Origin: Lucinisca nassula
Lineage: Eukaryota > Mollusca > Bivalvia > Lucinida > Lucinidae
Length of the DNA: 64,000 nucleotides
Reading direction: 5' to 3'
Assembly (NCBI GenBank): GCA_963580285.1
Contig: OY757025.1
Location: 120,129,223-120,193,222, forward strand
Positions 1 through 10,262 of the stretch are shown piece by piece. The notes under the pieces are model-generated. The model had not been told where the DNA came from. It worked only from the letters and a program-made list of their open reading frames with translations, and did no database searches. How positions within the stretch are numbered: position 1 is the first letter of the stretch; each line of letters starts with the position of its first letter. Both the position numbers and the translations under genes were made by a program.

Positions 1-240
1 TTTTAACATGCGATTGGTTTTCCCGACATACGTGTATTGCATTTTACAATTTGCAGCATGTCAGGTTATCACACTTATCAAATCCATAGACTTACTTGTC
101 AAATCGGACAAGTTAACTACTAAAAAAACGTCTACCGTTTACAGACGAAGAAACGGTAGACCTGTGTTGCAGATACGTGTAGGATACGCCTTAACGAAGG
201 GACTGTTTATTGAGCTTTCTGTTTCATAAGTTTTTGATAG

Positions 241-922
241 TCATCATGTAAACAGTCTGTGAAATGAACACCTCATTAAGTAGAAGTGAAGGCAATGATC
301 AGGAATCGATACAATTAACCCACACCTCCCATCAGAGACCCCAAAGGGAATGAAACACAAACATAAAACAACAGACCCTAATGGAAAGACCAACAGCGGA
401 AAGCCAAAAGGACAGTTTCCACAAAATGGCAATAGGCTATCCAAAATAACATAATATAACGGACACAAACACCCAAATACAAACCATAACAAAAATAAAT
501 CGCGACTGTGCCGCCTTGGAAACGGTCAACGGAAACGAAATCTATTTTACGTAGCCACAATCCTCGCCCTTACTTCCGTCGCGATTAAGACAAATACTTG
601 GTTCAGTCCCCATGAAGGCCTCCTAACTCATCATTGCAACACCCACTTTATATAGAGAAAACTGGGGTTTCCGAGAGTATATATAATTTGTCTTATGACT
701 GCTCCAAGACATAGGTTGATGGTACTGGTTCTAACGAGCCCCAACAACCTATGCTCCAAGAAATAGTCTGTTTGTACTCGTTCAAACTGACTCAATGGGG
801 CGGTTCTAAATTATGTTTGCAGTATAAATTAGAAAAATATCAAATATCTTTGTTAGAAAAGTAGCTATTTTTGGAGATGTGAAAAATGCACTCAGAAGTA
901 CGGATGTGTTAGAGTAATGTAA
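241..922 (+). repeat. Decayed MITE-A split by a PLE tail
   Basis: The MITE-A start (241-277, 'gtctgtgaaatgaacacc') and the rest (633-922, 'cccactttatatagagaaaactgggg' through 'ggagatgtgaaaaatgcac') are separated by a PLE 3' tail in minus orientation (about 279-632). The internal hairpin near 735-810 is degraded. The order of events is MITE first, then PLE. Confidence 0.6.
279..632 (-). mobile_element. 5'-truncated PLE 3' tail
   Basis: Starts with the reverse complement of the fixed family end (tagaagtgaaggcaatgatc) and runs to 'catgaaggcctcctaactcat'. It is noncoding. All copies share this 3' end and differ in 5' truncation, as expected for target-primed reverse transcription. It belongs to the subfamily with '...gatcattgccttcacttct'. 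Confidence 0.75.
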
Positions 923-1210
923 TGTTTTGTTAGCTCTATTTCTACATGCACATGCAGTTTGTTGGCTGTGTTCAATAATACTAACCCTTCCTGGAAATCT
1001 TCATTTGTAGTCTAAAGATAAAATCACCTTTCTTCCTTATTCATTTATATTTTGAGCGTGACAGATCCGTCCTGAAGAGAACATTCACTTCTAAAAGTCT
1101 CTTCTGTATCTACAGTGTTGGCAAGGATTTATGCCTCTCGGTGAAATACTTTCTACTAACCGTTTCAAGGCGGGATTTTATCATGATTTATTATGGTTAT
1201 AGTTCCTCTT

Positions 1211-1573
1211 TACATAGAGGATCTTACATGAGTGCTCATGTATTATTGAGTTTATTAAACGAGTTGAGGAAAAGGGATAAAATGCGAGGCTTTGCCGAGC
1301 ATTTTATCCATTTTCCTCAACGAGTTTAATAAATTCAATAATACATGAGCACGAATGCAAGATTCTATTTATCATATGACATTTAAAATGGGTTTTATTC
1401 ACGATTGCTTACAAAAATGTAAACATTCCGCCATTAGTAAACGCGACGTCGTTAAGGACGTTGTACATGTAACGTTACGGGACGTATCTACGTAATTTGC
1501 ATATTTTAATCCGTTAGTGGATTATCGAAAATATTACATGGCGTTATTACACTCTCAGACGCGACGTCATATG
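1211..1573 (+). mobile_element. MITE-B copy with long palindrome
   Basis: Contains an inverted repeat centred near 1287: 'gagttgaggaaaagggataa' is complemented by the later 'ttatccattttcctcaacg', with further pairing out to 'catgagtgctcatgtat'. The right half is unpaired AT-rich sequence ending 'ctctcagacgcgacgtcat'. The same architecture recurs at 22635-23002 (-) and 62581-62913 (+). It is noncoding. Confidence 0.75.
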
Positions 1574-1584
1574 TATTGTTTTTT

Positions 1585-1780
1585 ATTTTGGATATTCGTT
1601 TGGCCATTTTGTGGGAAAGAATCTGTCATTTTGGCTCTCCGCCTTTGACATTTTCATTATACTTAAGTTATTTTAGGTTCAAGTTCTTTCCCTTTGATGT
1701 CATCATTTCCTTCACTTCTATGTTGGATGGGAGGTGTGAGATAACTGTAGCGATTCCTGATTAATGCCTTCAATTCTCAC
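1585..1780 (+). mobile_element. PLE tail fragment
   Basis: Sense fragment of the PLE 3' region ('tggccattttgtgggaaag', 'gattcctgat') with substitutions; it is one of the older copies. Confidence 0.6.
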
Positions 1781-2232
1781 GATAACTTTATTTCATTTCA
1801 CAGCAGCTGCTATTTAATGTCATAAAGTAGCAATGGACGGTCTCCAGCAACTTCATCATAATGATGCTTATATTTTAGTACCTTTGTGGTCATTAAGCAC
1901 ATTAAATTATTTTTGGCATTGATTCTCGTACATTACAAATTTAATTCATTGATTGTTTTGGATTTAATTCAGTGATTCTTTTGAATTTAATTCATTGATT
2001 GTTTTGGATTTAACGACTCGTCAACCATTGTGGGTCATTTTATGTCGTCTCCAAGAGAAAGGGAGAATAGAGATAGTAGAGTGAATAGTGGAGATGAAAG
2101 TGAGGGACAGTGGAGAAAGAGGAAACTGAATGGAAATGTAGAGACAGAAGAATTAAGTGCACCTCCACTACCATTACCTGCTGCAAGGACAGCAGGTATT
2201 GTCCGATTGTAAGCCAATAACAATTGGACGCA
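1781..2232. other. No gene seen; purine-rich repeat inside
   Basis: 2020-2165 is a purine-rich repeat (gggtcattttatgtcgtctc, then agagaaagggagaa) that recurs inverted at about 22320-22440. 1920-2010 has three imperfect 'gattgttttggatttaa' units. No exon is supported. Confidence 0.5.
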
Positions 2233-2510
2233 CATTACGATAACGCGTCCATACGACAAAATGAATTTTTCACATCTCCAAAATGGCTTCTTTTCTGATG
2301 AAAATCCTTCATATTTTTCTTATAAATTCTCAAAAGATAGGGTGTGGGTGCTCGTTAGAACCGCCTCATTGAGGCGGTTCTAACGAGTATCCACTGCCTA
2401 TGTCTTGGAGCAGAATTAAGAAAAATAATTAATACCCAAGTAAACCCCAGTTTTCTTTATATAAAGAGGGGTTTAGGGGGTCTTCATTTCACGGACTTGT
2501 TCACGTGATG
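2233..2510 (-). mobile_element. MITE-A copy
   Basis: Ends 'cattacgataacgcgtcc' and 'ttgttcacgtgatg' form degenerate inverted termini. Inside is a long hairpin centred near 2371 (ctcgttagaaccgcctca complemented by tgaggcggttctaacgag) and a second hairpin made of 'aaaccccag' and 'ggggttt' arms. Confidence 0.8.
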
Positions 2511-2785
2511 ACAAGCGAGGCAATGCAACATCACCTTTGCCTCATCCAACAACGCCGTACACATGACAGAGCGTGGGCAATTTACCATACTTCAACATTG
2601 GTTATTGAAATTCTCAACATCAATTGAAAAACTCGCTCTAAGCCCAAATTATATCGGGAAAAGTGCGTTTCACGGGGCCATTCATACTTTTCCTTATTTT
2701 ATTAAAATGTATGATGCGGTTCGCAAAAGCACGCACAGTCTATATTTGATCTAGAAATAAGAAATAAGAAAGTTTAGTAAACCGC

Positions 2786-3697
2786 GTAAAGTAGAAGTAA
2801 AACAAAGATCAGGAATCGATACAATTAACTTACTCCACCCATTAAAGACACCAAAGGGAATGAAATACAAACATTAAGCGACCAGACCACAATGGAAACC
2901 TAAACAAAGGAAGGCCATAAGGACAGTTACTTTCCCACAAAATGGCCATATGGCCATCCAAAATTAAAAGACACAAGTGATACACATAGTAAGTAACAAA
3001 CAACAACATAAATAAATCGCAACAGAAGAACCGCCTTGGAACGGTCAGTGGAAAGATTTCCACTGGGGGGGGGGGGCTTAAATCGATTTTACGTGGCCAC
3101 AATTCTCGCCCTTACTTCCGCCGCGATTTAGACAAGTAATTTGTTCAGTCCGCATGAAGGCCTCCTAACTCATCAGTGCAACATCTCCGTGAACACAAAT
3201 AATCAAAGAACCACAGAGGTGAGCCAACGGTGAGGACTCGACAGCAAGAAACCACTGAAATGCTGGAGCAAAAGAAAACCAACAGTTAGACTCCGATGGG
3301 CCCGACCAGAGACAGAGCATCAGGCACCAACCAACATTACCTTGAATTAGATCTCTCTAATTCTCAATAAGCCTTTACGTTGGTACCGTCATAGAATCTG
3401 AGGCCTGACCCACCGGCGTGCAATTAAAGAGGGAAGCAAAGTTGCCAACCGTGATTGGGTTAACTACCATGCATGCAGTCTGTCGTATAGTATCCATGTT
3501 GTACCCAATCTTTTTATATCGAAGAATGAGTTTACGAAAGTGGGTGCTGAAGTCATTGCGGTTATATATTTTTCTGAATTTATATACTAAGTCACCATAA
3601 AATTCGGGTTCCGATAGACCTTGTTGCAGAAGAGATTTAAGTCCAATATTGAATTTTGAAATTAAATCAGAATGGCGTCTATAAAATTTTGAAAAGG
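2786..3697 (-). mobile_element. 5'-truncated PLE with C-terminal coding end
   Basis: Minus-strand PLE copy. The 3' tail is at 2786-3358, with a 10-G run at 3067-3076. Beyond it are about 113 codons (3375-3697) of the conserved C-terminal region after the RT: SKFYRRHSDLISKF, GLSEPEFYGDLVYKF and NPITVGNFASLFNCTPVG. It is an intact reading frame fragment and serves here as the reference for the hypermutated copy at 53.6 kb. It abuts a ribozyme unit at 3698. Confidence 0.8.
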
Positions 3698-3850
3698 CTC
3701 CCCGTACATCAACCATAGTGCAGTTTATATTTTACTTTTGGTCCTTTGAGATCAGCGTGAATATTCTGAGAAATCAGAAATAAATTATAGGTTTAGACTC
3801 ATATTCTAGATCGGTTTTTAATAATTTGGACCCCATTTCGATTTATATCA

Positions 3851-4172
3851 GTCTTTGCGAGGATTGTGGCCACGTAAAATCGATTTAAGCCCCCAGTGGA
3901 AATCTTCCACTGACCGTTCCAAGGCGGCTCTTCTGTGGCGATTTATTTATGTTGTTGTTTGTTACTTACTGTGTGTATCACTTGTGTCTTTTGGTTTTGG
4001 ATGGCCATATGGCCATTTTGTGGGAAAGTAACTGTCCTTATGGCCTTCCTTTGTGTAGGTTTCCATTATGGCCTGGTCGCTTAATGTTTGTATTTCTTTC
4101 CCTTTGGTGTCTTTTATGGGTGGAGTAAGTTAATTGTATCAATTCCTGATCTTTGTTTTACTTCTACTTTGA
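3851..4172 (+). mobile_element. PLE tail inserted in ribozyme unit 1
   Basis: About 320 bp starting 'gcgaggattgtggccacg' and ending 'gttttacttctacttt'. Flanks 'cagtcttt' and 'gaatcgactg' are contiguous in unit 2, so this is a clean insertion. 'cttt' is at both borders (short duplication or microhomology). Confidence 0.8.
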
Positions 4173-4242
4173 ATCGACTGCTTATTCGAAATTCGTAAAA
4201 TTGCAGTATGTTTCCTCTGGCTTTCTTTGCCGGATCATTACA

Positions 4243-4288
4243 GGGTCACTGATGAGGCTTTATTAGCCGAAACTACATAGTATGACCC
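4243..4288 (+). ncRNA. Hammerhead ribozyme (PLE type)
   Basis: Core ctgatga and cgaaac are intact. Stem I is gggtca with tgaccc. Stem II is ggc/gcc closing a tttatta loop. Stem III is the minimal palindrome-like ctacatag followed by ta, giving a predicted cleavage after the NUH triplet GTA. Very short stem III is known for PLE and retrozyme hammerheads, which may act as dimers. Confidence 0.8.
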
Positions 4289-4345
4289 ATTTTCTTTCTT
4301 ATGAATGTTTTCATTGCTCCTAAAGGAACTCTTTTTTTATTTTTA

Positions 4346-4735
4346 TTTGCCTTCACTGCAGCTGGTGTTGTGCCGTGTGGCGGCCGTAAAACGTCTCCCC
4401 GTACATCAACCATAGTGCAGTTTATATTTTACTTTTGGTCCTTTGAGATCAGCATGAATATTCTGAGAAATCAGAAATAAATTATCGGTTTAGACTCATA
4501 TTCTAGACAGGTTTTTAATTATTTGGACCCCATTTTGATTTTTATCAGTCTTTGAATCGACTGCCTATTCGAAATTCGTAAATTTGCAGTATGTTTCCTC
4601 TGGCTTTCTTTGCCGGATCATTACAGGGTCACTGATGAGGCTTTATTAGCCGAAACTACGTAGTATGACCCATCTTCTTTCTTATGAATGTTTTCATTGC
4701 TCCTAAAGGAACTCATTTTTGATTTTTATTTGCGT
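4346..4735 (+). repeat. Ribozyme unit 2
   Basis: Full-length unit of about 390 bp beginning 'gccttcactgcagctggtg' and ending 'aaggaactcatttttgattt'. It lies directly head-to-tail with unit 1. It is noncoding. Confidence 0.8.
4626..4671 (+). ncRNA. Hammerhead ribozyme (PLE type)
   Basis: Same fold as 4243-4288, with all core positions consensus. Stem III is ctacgtag, a perfect self-complement with no loop. The predicted cut lies after GTA, just before tgaccc. Confidence 0.82.
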
Positions 4736-5760
4736 AGTTTATGGTACCGATAACCCTGATTAAGAAGTTTAGCCGTTAATAATTTATTACGAGTGTTGAA
4801 GTCAGTTACATGACAACACACTCTAACATCGAATTAATTGCGAAATATAAACGCCATAGGATGGCACACGAGGAACGTCACCATCCAAAAAAGAAAATTT
4901 ACAATCTCAAAATCAAAGTCATCGCGTTAATCATAAATTTTGCATGAAACAAACCCATCTACAATAGATAGATGTAAATCCAAAAACGGGGCCTCGGTAT
5001 CATAAGAATTTGCTTTATTTAACTGAAGTTCTGGGGGGTAAATCTGACTGATCAAACCATCGAAATAGGTATTATCAATATTTAATAAATCATCTAAATA
5101 TCTAGAAGTGGAGCTAAAAGCTTCAATAATTTCAGATTGGTTATCAATGGAAAGCGACAACATGAAAAGTAGAGGTAAAACAAAGATCAGGAATCGCTAC
5201 AATTAACTTACTCCACCCATCAAAGACACCAAAGGGAAAGAAACACAAACTTTAAGCGACCAGACCATAATGGAAACCTAAACAAAGGAAGGCCATAAGG
5301 ACAGTTACTTTCCCACAAAATGGCCATATGGCCATCCAAAATAAAAAGACACAAGTGATACACACAGTAAGTAACAAACAACACCATAAATAAACCGCCA
5401 CAGAAGAACCGCCTTGGAACGGTCAGTGGAATGATTTCCACTGGGGGGGCTTAAATCGATTTTACGGGGCCACAATCCTCGCCCTTACTTCAGTCGCGAT
5501 TTAAACAAATAATTTGTCCAGTCCGCATGAAGGCCTCCTAACTCATCAGTGCAACATCTCCGTAAACACAAAAAATCAAAGAACCACAGAGGTGAGACAA
5601 CGGTGAGGACTCGACAGCAAGAAACCACTGAAATGCTGGAGCAAAAGAAAACCAACAGTTAGACTCCGATGGGAAGTCTCTTTCATAACAATACAAGAAT
5701 AGATCAGCCACAAGAGGTGCGCAATTCGTACCCATCGGATTGCCCACAATTTGTCTAATA
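4736..5760 (-). pseudogene. PLE reverse transcriptase fragment with nested tail
   Basis: RT palm pieces on the minus strand: GNPMGTNCAPLVADLFLYCY at 5667-5747, then SRYLDDLLNIDN and TEAPFLDLHLSIVDG at 4927-5163. The two pieces are separated by a second PLE tail (5164-5666), also minus, with a junction inside 'YERDF'. Stops follow 'CKIYD'. The YLDD catalytic motif is kept, but the copy is dead. It serves as reference for the 53.2-kb copy. Confidence 0.8.
5164..5666 (-). mobile_element. PLE tail nested in RT fragment
   Basis: Runs from 'tagaggtaaaacaaagatc' to 'ccaacagttagactccgatg'. The RT reading frame is continuous across its borders, so it landed in an older PLE copy of the same orientation. 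Confidence 0.75.
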
Positions 5761-5992
5761 AAGGCTGGTTTTCTTTGCCAGTGTTAAATGAAACAGCTTA
5801 TGTCTCTCCTGGAAATGTGCTATTCTGCTCTTACACTGTTTTTGCACAAAGCATACGTTATATTGTTTGTTTTTATGAACAGTCAAGATGATTTTAGCCC
5901 AAAAGAAATAAAAAATGATATGAATTTTATGAAAAAGCCTTGTAATTTTGGTAGTTATCTGGAGATTTAATACACAGTTTCTATTGTTGTAG

Positions 5993-6174
5993 GCTCAACA
6001 AGAGGCAAAATACCAGGAGATCCGAGATTTTGTCGATGCTCACCCGTTTTTCTGCACCATGAATGCCAAGTTTAAGCGTTTACTAGAAATGAGTCTCAGG
6101 AAAGAAACATACATTTTTGACACTAATATCGTCAAACAAGGAGATCCTGTTGTTGGACTGCATTTTATATTAAG
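5993..6174 (+). CDS. CNBD2-like protein, exon (first recognised)
   Basis: Internal exon bounded by a pyrimidine tract plus AG (5991-5992) and GT (6175-6176). It is 182 nt and enters in phase 0 on present evidence. It encodes a helical lead (KYQEIRDFVDAHPFF) and the start of a cyclic nucleotide-binding (CNB) beta-roll: KRLLEMSL, then IVKQGDPVVGLHFIL, which fits the family pattern 'V.QGD....fyIl.G'. The protein should be cytosolic; CNBD2 is known as a sperm cAMP-binding protein in mammals. The N-terminus must lie upstream: I found no convincing exon in 1-5990, which is repeat-filled. The family assignment rests on this motif and on the later exons, not on a search. A MITE begins 21 bp after the exon end. 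Confidence 0.8.
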
Positions 6175-6195
6175 GTAATATTTTCTGCAATACAT

Positions 6196-6476
6196 TCATC
6201 ACATGAACAAGTCCGTGAAATGAAGACCCCCCTAAACCCCACTATATATAGAGAAAACTGGGGTTTACGGGGGTCTTCATTATTTTTCTTATTTCTGCTC
6301 CAATACATAGGTTGTGGGTACTCGTTAGAACCGCCTCAATGAGACGGTTCTAACGAGCACACACAACCTATGTTAAGAGCAGTTATAAGAGAAACATGAC
6401 AGATTTTCATCAGAAAAGTAGCCATTTTGGAGATGTGAAAAATGCACTATGTCGTACGGGTGTGTTCACGTAATGA
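6196..6476 (+). mobile_element. MITE-A copy, 21 bp after an exon
   Basis: Termini 'tcatcacatgaacaag' and 'gtgttcacgtaatga' are inverted. The internal hairpins are aaaccccactatata/..actggggttt and tcgttagaaccgcctca/tgagacggttctaacga. It lies directly downstream of the donor at 6175. Confidence 0.85.
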
Positions 6477-7045
6477 CTGTTTTGCTATAAAGCTTTAAAT
6501 GTTAATCATTTCTATCTCTGGCATAGCATTGCAAACCAATGCATCAACATGTATTACTTCATCCCTGTACATGTATTTAGAATGTTGTTGTTTTTAGATG
6601 TGCACTAGATATATCTTTCGAGTTTTGTTCTAACAGAATTGTAGGAGAATAGAAGGGGAGTCCCGTTTTATGTTCAGATAATATGATTTATTCCCTAACG
6701 CACATTTTCGAAAGGGCCTCTATTTTCAGCCAGAAATTACAGATTTTATGTCAACACCCTAGTATATATATACACCTACAGATATGCCATAAAACAGTAT
6801 CGAAAGTGAATCTATTGAATTTGTATTTATTCTTGCATGCACCATGTTAGAGAAACAAGGATAAATTAAATATGCTTTTTTTTTCTTATTTCTTCATGAA
6901 AACTCTGTTGTGGGTATGCGTTTTTTGAATCGCCTTATTTCAACGTGTAACCACAACTCATATACTGAAGAGGATTGGGACACTTTGTCCCTTAAGTATC
7001 CTCTTAATGTCTGGAAACACGAATTCTAGAGTATTTCGGAGAAGT
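6477..7045. other. Intron sequence, nothing recognised
   Basis: AT-rich sequence with no exon signal and no repeat matched elsewhere in the window. Confidence 0.5.
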
Positions 7046-7345
7046 TTGTTTGTTTGTTTGATTTGAGGTTTAACGTCCCCGTCAGCACTGATAAGGTCAT
7101 TTTGGAGACGTTGCTTCCAATTTTGTGGGACTTTTACCCGACATTGAGATGAAATGACATCTCAAGCCCTGTCGCCCAATGAAACCAATAGGGTTTATAA
7201 GTATGGACGGTCCGCCTCGCACCGCGGTTCCTGGACAGGCTTAGATCCTCTAAGCGGTTTACCAGTACTAGTGATCGGGCCAGATTCAGCTCTGCGTGGA
7301 AGCATCATGCAGCCCATCTTTTTCTTCAAGCCCCTATGGGTGGGC
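7046..7345 (-). mobile_element. SINE-like repeat with gacgttaaac tail
   Basis: The reverse complement ends 'gacgttaaacctcaaatc' plus (aaac)n. The body contains 'tcccacaaaattggaagc' and 'ccagtactcg'-type blocks shared with 9979-10262 (-), 48057-48363 (+) and 61128-61357 (+). No tRNA head is obvious in this copy. Confidence 0.65.
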
Positions 7346-7393
7346 GGTATTTCTGAGAAGTGGAAGTGGTTAGCAGAAATCTTTAGAATTAGG

Positions 7394-7559
7394 GGATAAC
7401 GGTACTGAAAATTGTTATTTGGGGAGGTAAATCGGAGGTTTTACGGTCGGAAATTTCGTTTTATGGCGACGCGTTAGCGGAGCCGTAAAACGTAATTTGC
7501 GAGCGTTAACCCGACGATTTACGTCCCCCAAATGACAATTTTCAATGCAGTTATTCCCA
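7394..7559. mobile_element. Palindromic MITE
   Basis: Arms 'gaaaattgttatttgggg' and 'ccccaaatgacaattttc', with inner arms 'ttttacgg' and 'ccgtaaaa', form an imperfect hairpin of about 160 bp. A partial relative lies at 47868-47950. Confidence 0.6.
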
Positions 7560-7955
7560 TTCTAATCCACTTATTCGGTTGTTAAGCTAAAAATTGTACT
7601 ATTTTCCCCAAGGCGGCAAGCGCGGTGAGCTGCGTAAAACCAAATGTCAACCAATGAAAAGCGACGTTTCGTGATGACGTCGGGTTTCCGACAGTATATC
7701 GCAGAATATACTGTCGCACATTTTTTACGTTTTTTTTTGTATTGGAGTTTTACGGCCCAGTCAACACTATTTAGGTCATTTTTGAGCCGGTCAGTTTACC
7801 TATCAACACTTTCCTGGGCAGGCTTATACGTAAGCGGTTAACCAGTACAGTGCACATTCTTTCGCCAGAAACTGACAACTGCCCTTCTTGAATCAGCGGA
7901 AGGGAGATAATGACCGTAGAAAAGATTTCATGATCAATCTCCACGAAAGAATGTT

Positions 7956-8034
7956 GCCGACCCCGGCGGGAGTCGAACCCGCGTCCTCCTGATCACCAGT
8001 CAGACGCGCATCCGACTGAGCCACTGAGGCCGGC
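7956..8034 (-). repeat. tRNA-like sequence (SINE head or tRNA pseudogene)
   Basis: The minus strand has A box TGGCTCAGTCGG, an anticodon arm with loop ctggtga (GGT, Thr-like) and B box GGTTCGACTCC. The acceptor stem is poor in tRNA register. The ends pair through a longer perfect outer stem (aatgttgccg / cggcaacatt). It is probably not a functional tRNA. Confidence 0.6.
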
Positions 8035-8127
8035 AACATTTTTTTTTTTTACGTTATCCAATCAGACGTCTCGTTACATACGCAAGTGCATTAGAATGCT
8101 AATTCGCCTTTGTTTCTGTTTCCACAG

Positions 8128-8238
8128 TGGAGGAGCCCAGGTGACTATAGAGCCCAAGAAACACAAACAACAATATCTTGATCTGTGGCCTTTCGAAGCC
8201 GGGGTAGACGCTCTGTCTCTTGAGTTTGAGCATCTGAG
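8128..8238 (+). CDS. CNBD2-like protein, exon (second recognised)
   Basis: 111-nt exon after a strong acceptor (tttctgtttccacag) and before donor gtaagc. Joined to 5993-6174 the split codon reads Ser, giving HFILSGGAQVTIEPKKHK, the expected next CNB strand ('IL.G...v...'). It continues with QQYLDLWPFEAGVDALSLEFEHL, which is not part of a standard CNB fold and starts a long insertion. It enters and leaves with two bases of a split codon (phase-compatible with its neighbours). A MITE-A copy begins at 8245, six bases into the following intron, so the donor is squeezed against the transposon end. Confidence 0.8.
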
Positions 8239-8244
8239 GTAAGC

Positions 8245-8525
8245 CATTACGCAAAAAAGCCTATACAAATACATTGCCACCTTTATCGCCAAAAAAATGA
8301 AAATTTTATGATGAAAAATAGTGATATTTTTCTTATTCCTGCTCAAAATATAGATTATTGGTACTCGTTAGAACCGCCTCACAGAGGCGGTTCTAACGAG
8401 TACCCACAATCTATATTTTAGAGCAGAAATAAGAAAAATAAGGTATACCCCCCGGAAACCCCAGTTTTACTATATAAAAGTGGGGTTCAAGGGGGTCAAA
8501 AGTATATAGGCATGTTTTCGTGATG
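8245..8525 (-). mobile_element. MITE-A copy, 6 bp after exon donor
   Basis: Starts 'cattacgcaaaaaagcctat' and ends 'ataggcatgttttcgtgatg' (inverted termini). The long hairpin is centred near 8379 (ttagaaccgcctc / gaggcggttctaa), flanked by 'tttcttattcctgctcaaaa' and its complement. Complete copy, subfamily with '..aaaacacgcctata' ends. Confidence 0.85.
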
Positions 8526-8786
8526 ATAGCTCCTTGTGAGGACGAGTAATAAGGAGTATGTACGGACGATTTTTCTTCTTTTTTTTTTTTTACATAAAAT
8601 CATAAATTGTAGGTACATGTGAAAATTGTCTCATCGAGACATGTTTCGAACCGGCATTTATGATAATTATTCCATAACTGTCCATATTGCTGATCCTTAT
8701 CTGGGGTTATGTGAACGTGATTAATCTCACTAGAACATTCTTGGTGTATATATGTGTTTTAAGTTGTGACGTCACATAAAATACGT

Positions 8787-9014
8787 TTTAACCCATTTAG
8801 TACCGGAAACCCCAAAACGGGTACCCTGGCAAACAGTGCAGGCCCAGATCAGACGCCGCAGAACGCGGCGTCTGATCAGGGCCTACACTGTTTGCAAAAA
8901 TTTCAGTCATTTTCCAAATACATTTTGATGAAAACACAACCTGACACCCCTTAATTTTGAAATGGACTCCTGCTATATATAAGGAGGAAGATTCCATTTG
9001 GTACAAAAAGGGTA
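8787..9014 (+). mobile_element. MITE with DPDQTP-type spurious peptide
   Basis: Ends 'tttaacccatttagtacc' and 'ggtacaaaaagggtaaa' are degenerate inverted termini. Inside is a strong hairpin (gatcagacgccgc / gcggcgtctgatc, with outer gcaaacagtg / cactgtttgc). Both strands translate to an ANS.GPDQTP..AASD.GLHCL peptide. I remember such peptides from bivalve gene models; they are MITE artefacts, not proteins. Confidence 0.75.
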
Positions 9015-9269
9015 AAGAGAAAGGAGAGGATTCTCAAATCATGTGGGCTATGTCACCAGAAAACTTGTTTCCTAGCAACAAAGGTACCGATTAGTCTGCG
9101 CATGCGCAGATCATCACATTTGTTTTTGCTGTTTGGATGGTACAATACTGCAAATTTAAATATCAAGCATTCCAAGACTCTCGCTATTCTGTGTAGCTGA
9201 GTAGGCCAGTTTGTGTCTGACTTGTCCCAAAACTCTTATATCGTTTCTCGGAACGGAATGCAAATGATA

Positions 9270-9520
9270 CTTTTACAGCTGGTGTCTGGGAATGTGTGGC
9301 GGCCGTAAAAAGTCTCATCATACTGTAGTTTATATTTTCTTGTCCTTTGGGATCATTGATTCCATTGTGGAATTTTGAAAATACTTGAGGGTCACTGATG
9401 AGGCCTAATTGGGTGAAACTAGCTAGTCTGGCCCAGAAAACATGTACACTTCATATTTTCCAGTTCTGTGGTGTATTCCTTGCTTCCAAAGGATAACCTT
9501 TTTATAGAACCTATTTTAAA
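9270..9520 (+). repeat. Ribozyme unit, second family
   Basis: Unit starting near 'agctggtgtctgggaatg', with a hammerhead at 9389-9434 and ending 'tccaaaggataacctttttatag'. The layout parallels the PLE-linked unit but the sequence is clearly distinct. Confidence 0.65.
9389..9434 (+). ncRNA. Hammerhead ribozyme, degenerate
   Basis: Stem I gggtca/tggccc (one G-U pair), ctgatga intact, stem III ctagctag, cut after GTC. The second core strand is tgaaac rather than cgaaac and stem II is weakened, so activity is doubtful. Confidence 0.6.
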
Positions 9521-9978
9521 AGTCAACCACAGGTCTTAGAGAGAATATGAACAATACAGACCTATGCCCAGGACAAGCGACATTCATGACAACTCATGAT
9601 TGATCCTAACAGAACGAAATAAAACAGATGTATATCCTGACTACAACATGTTTCAAATATTACTGAAAGTAAATTCAGCGCTTCCTTCTTCCATTCAATG
9701 TGAACACTTTCTACAATGGAAGAAATAAAAATCATTGAACATCAGCTAGAACAAAGGTCTCAACGCTTTGCGAATCAAAGCACTGACAATACCGGTAGTC
9801 GATTCCCAGCAGGCACTCAACGTTGTGTCAACGTTTTGTGCCTGCAGGGTTGCCTCTTAATCTGGGTTGGCATTTGGTCCTGAACGCAGATTGTTTCTTT
9901 GAACCTTAATTGCCGTGCTTTTAAATAAATGGCGAAGATATTTTGCTTTGACTGATCTGGACCAGCGATAGACACGTG
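9521..9978. other. Intron sequence, nothing recognised
   Basis: No exon, repeat or RNA signal supported. Confidence 0.4.
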
Positions 9979-10262
9979 TTTGTTTGTTTGTTTGTTTGAG
10001 GTTAAACGTCCCCGTCAACACTGTAAAGATCATTTTGGAGACGTTGATTCCAGTTTTGAGGGACTTTTACTCGACATTGAGGTGAAATGACATCTCAAGC
10101 CCTGCCCTCCAATGAAACCAATATGGTTTATAATGATGGACTCCCATCGCTTTGCCTGGGCAGGCTTAGATCCTCTAAGCGGTTTACCAGTACTCGTGTG
10201 CGGGTCGGTTTCAGCTCTGCGTGGAAGCATCATGCAGCTCATATATTTCTTCAAGACACGTG
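9979..10262 (-). mobile_element. SINE-like repeat with gacgttaaac tail
   Basis: Opens with (gttt)n and 'gaggttaaacgtcccc', the inverse of the tail seen at 48.3 kb. Colinear with 7046-7345. Confidence 0.65.

Larger units (their letters stand above)
3698..4345 (+). repeat. Ribozyme unit 1, interrupted by a PLE tail
   Basis: Unit sequence 'ccccgtacatcaaccatag ... tatatcagtcttt' (3698-3850) resumes at 4173 with 'gaatcgactgc' and ends near 4345. It carries a hammerhead at 4243-4288. The 5' part of the unit is missing, replaced by the adjacent minus-strand PLE copy. Confidence 0.75.

Noticed and set aside
2343..2400. Hairpins with gaaccgcctc arms as transcription terminators or attenuators
   Set aside because: Rho-independent terminators are bacterial, and the hairpins are internal parts of about 20 MITE copies.
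4183..4735. Ribozyme units as exons or a tandem gene
   Set aside because: No conserved frame between units; conservation tracks the hammerhead core and stems.
8766..9006. Protein-coding gene for the PDQTP..AASD peptide
   Set aside because: Both strands encode a similar peptide because the DNA is palindromic, and the ORF coincides with MITE borders.
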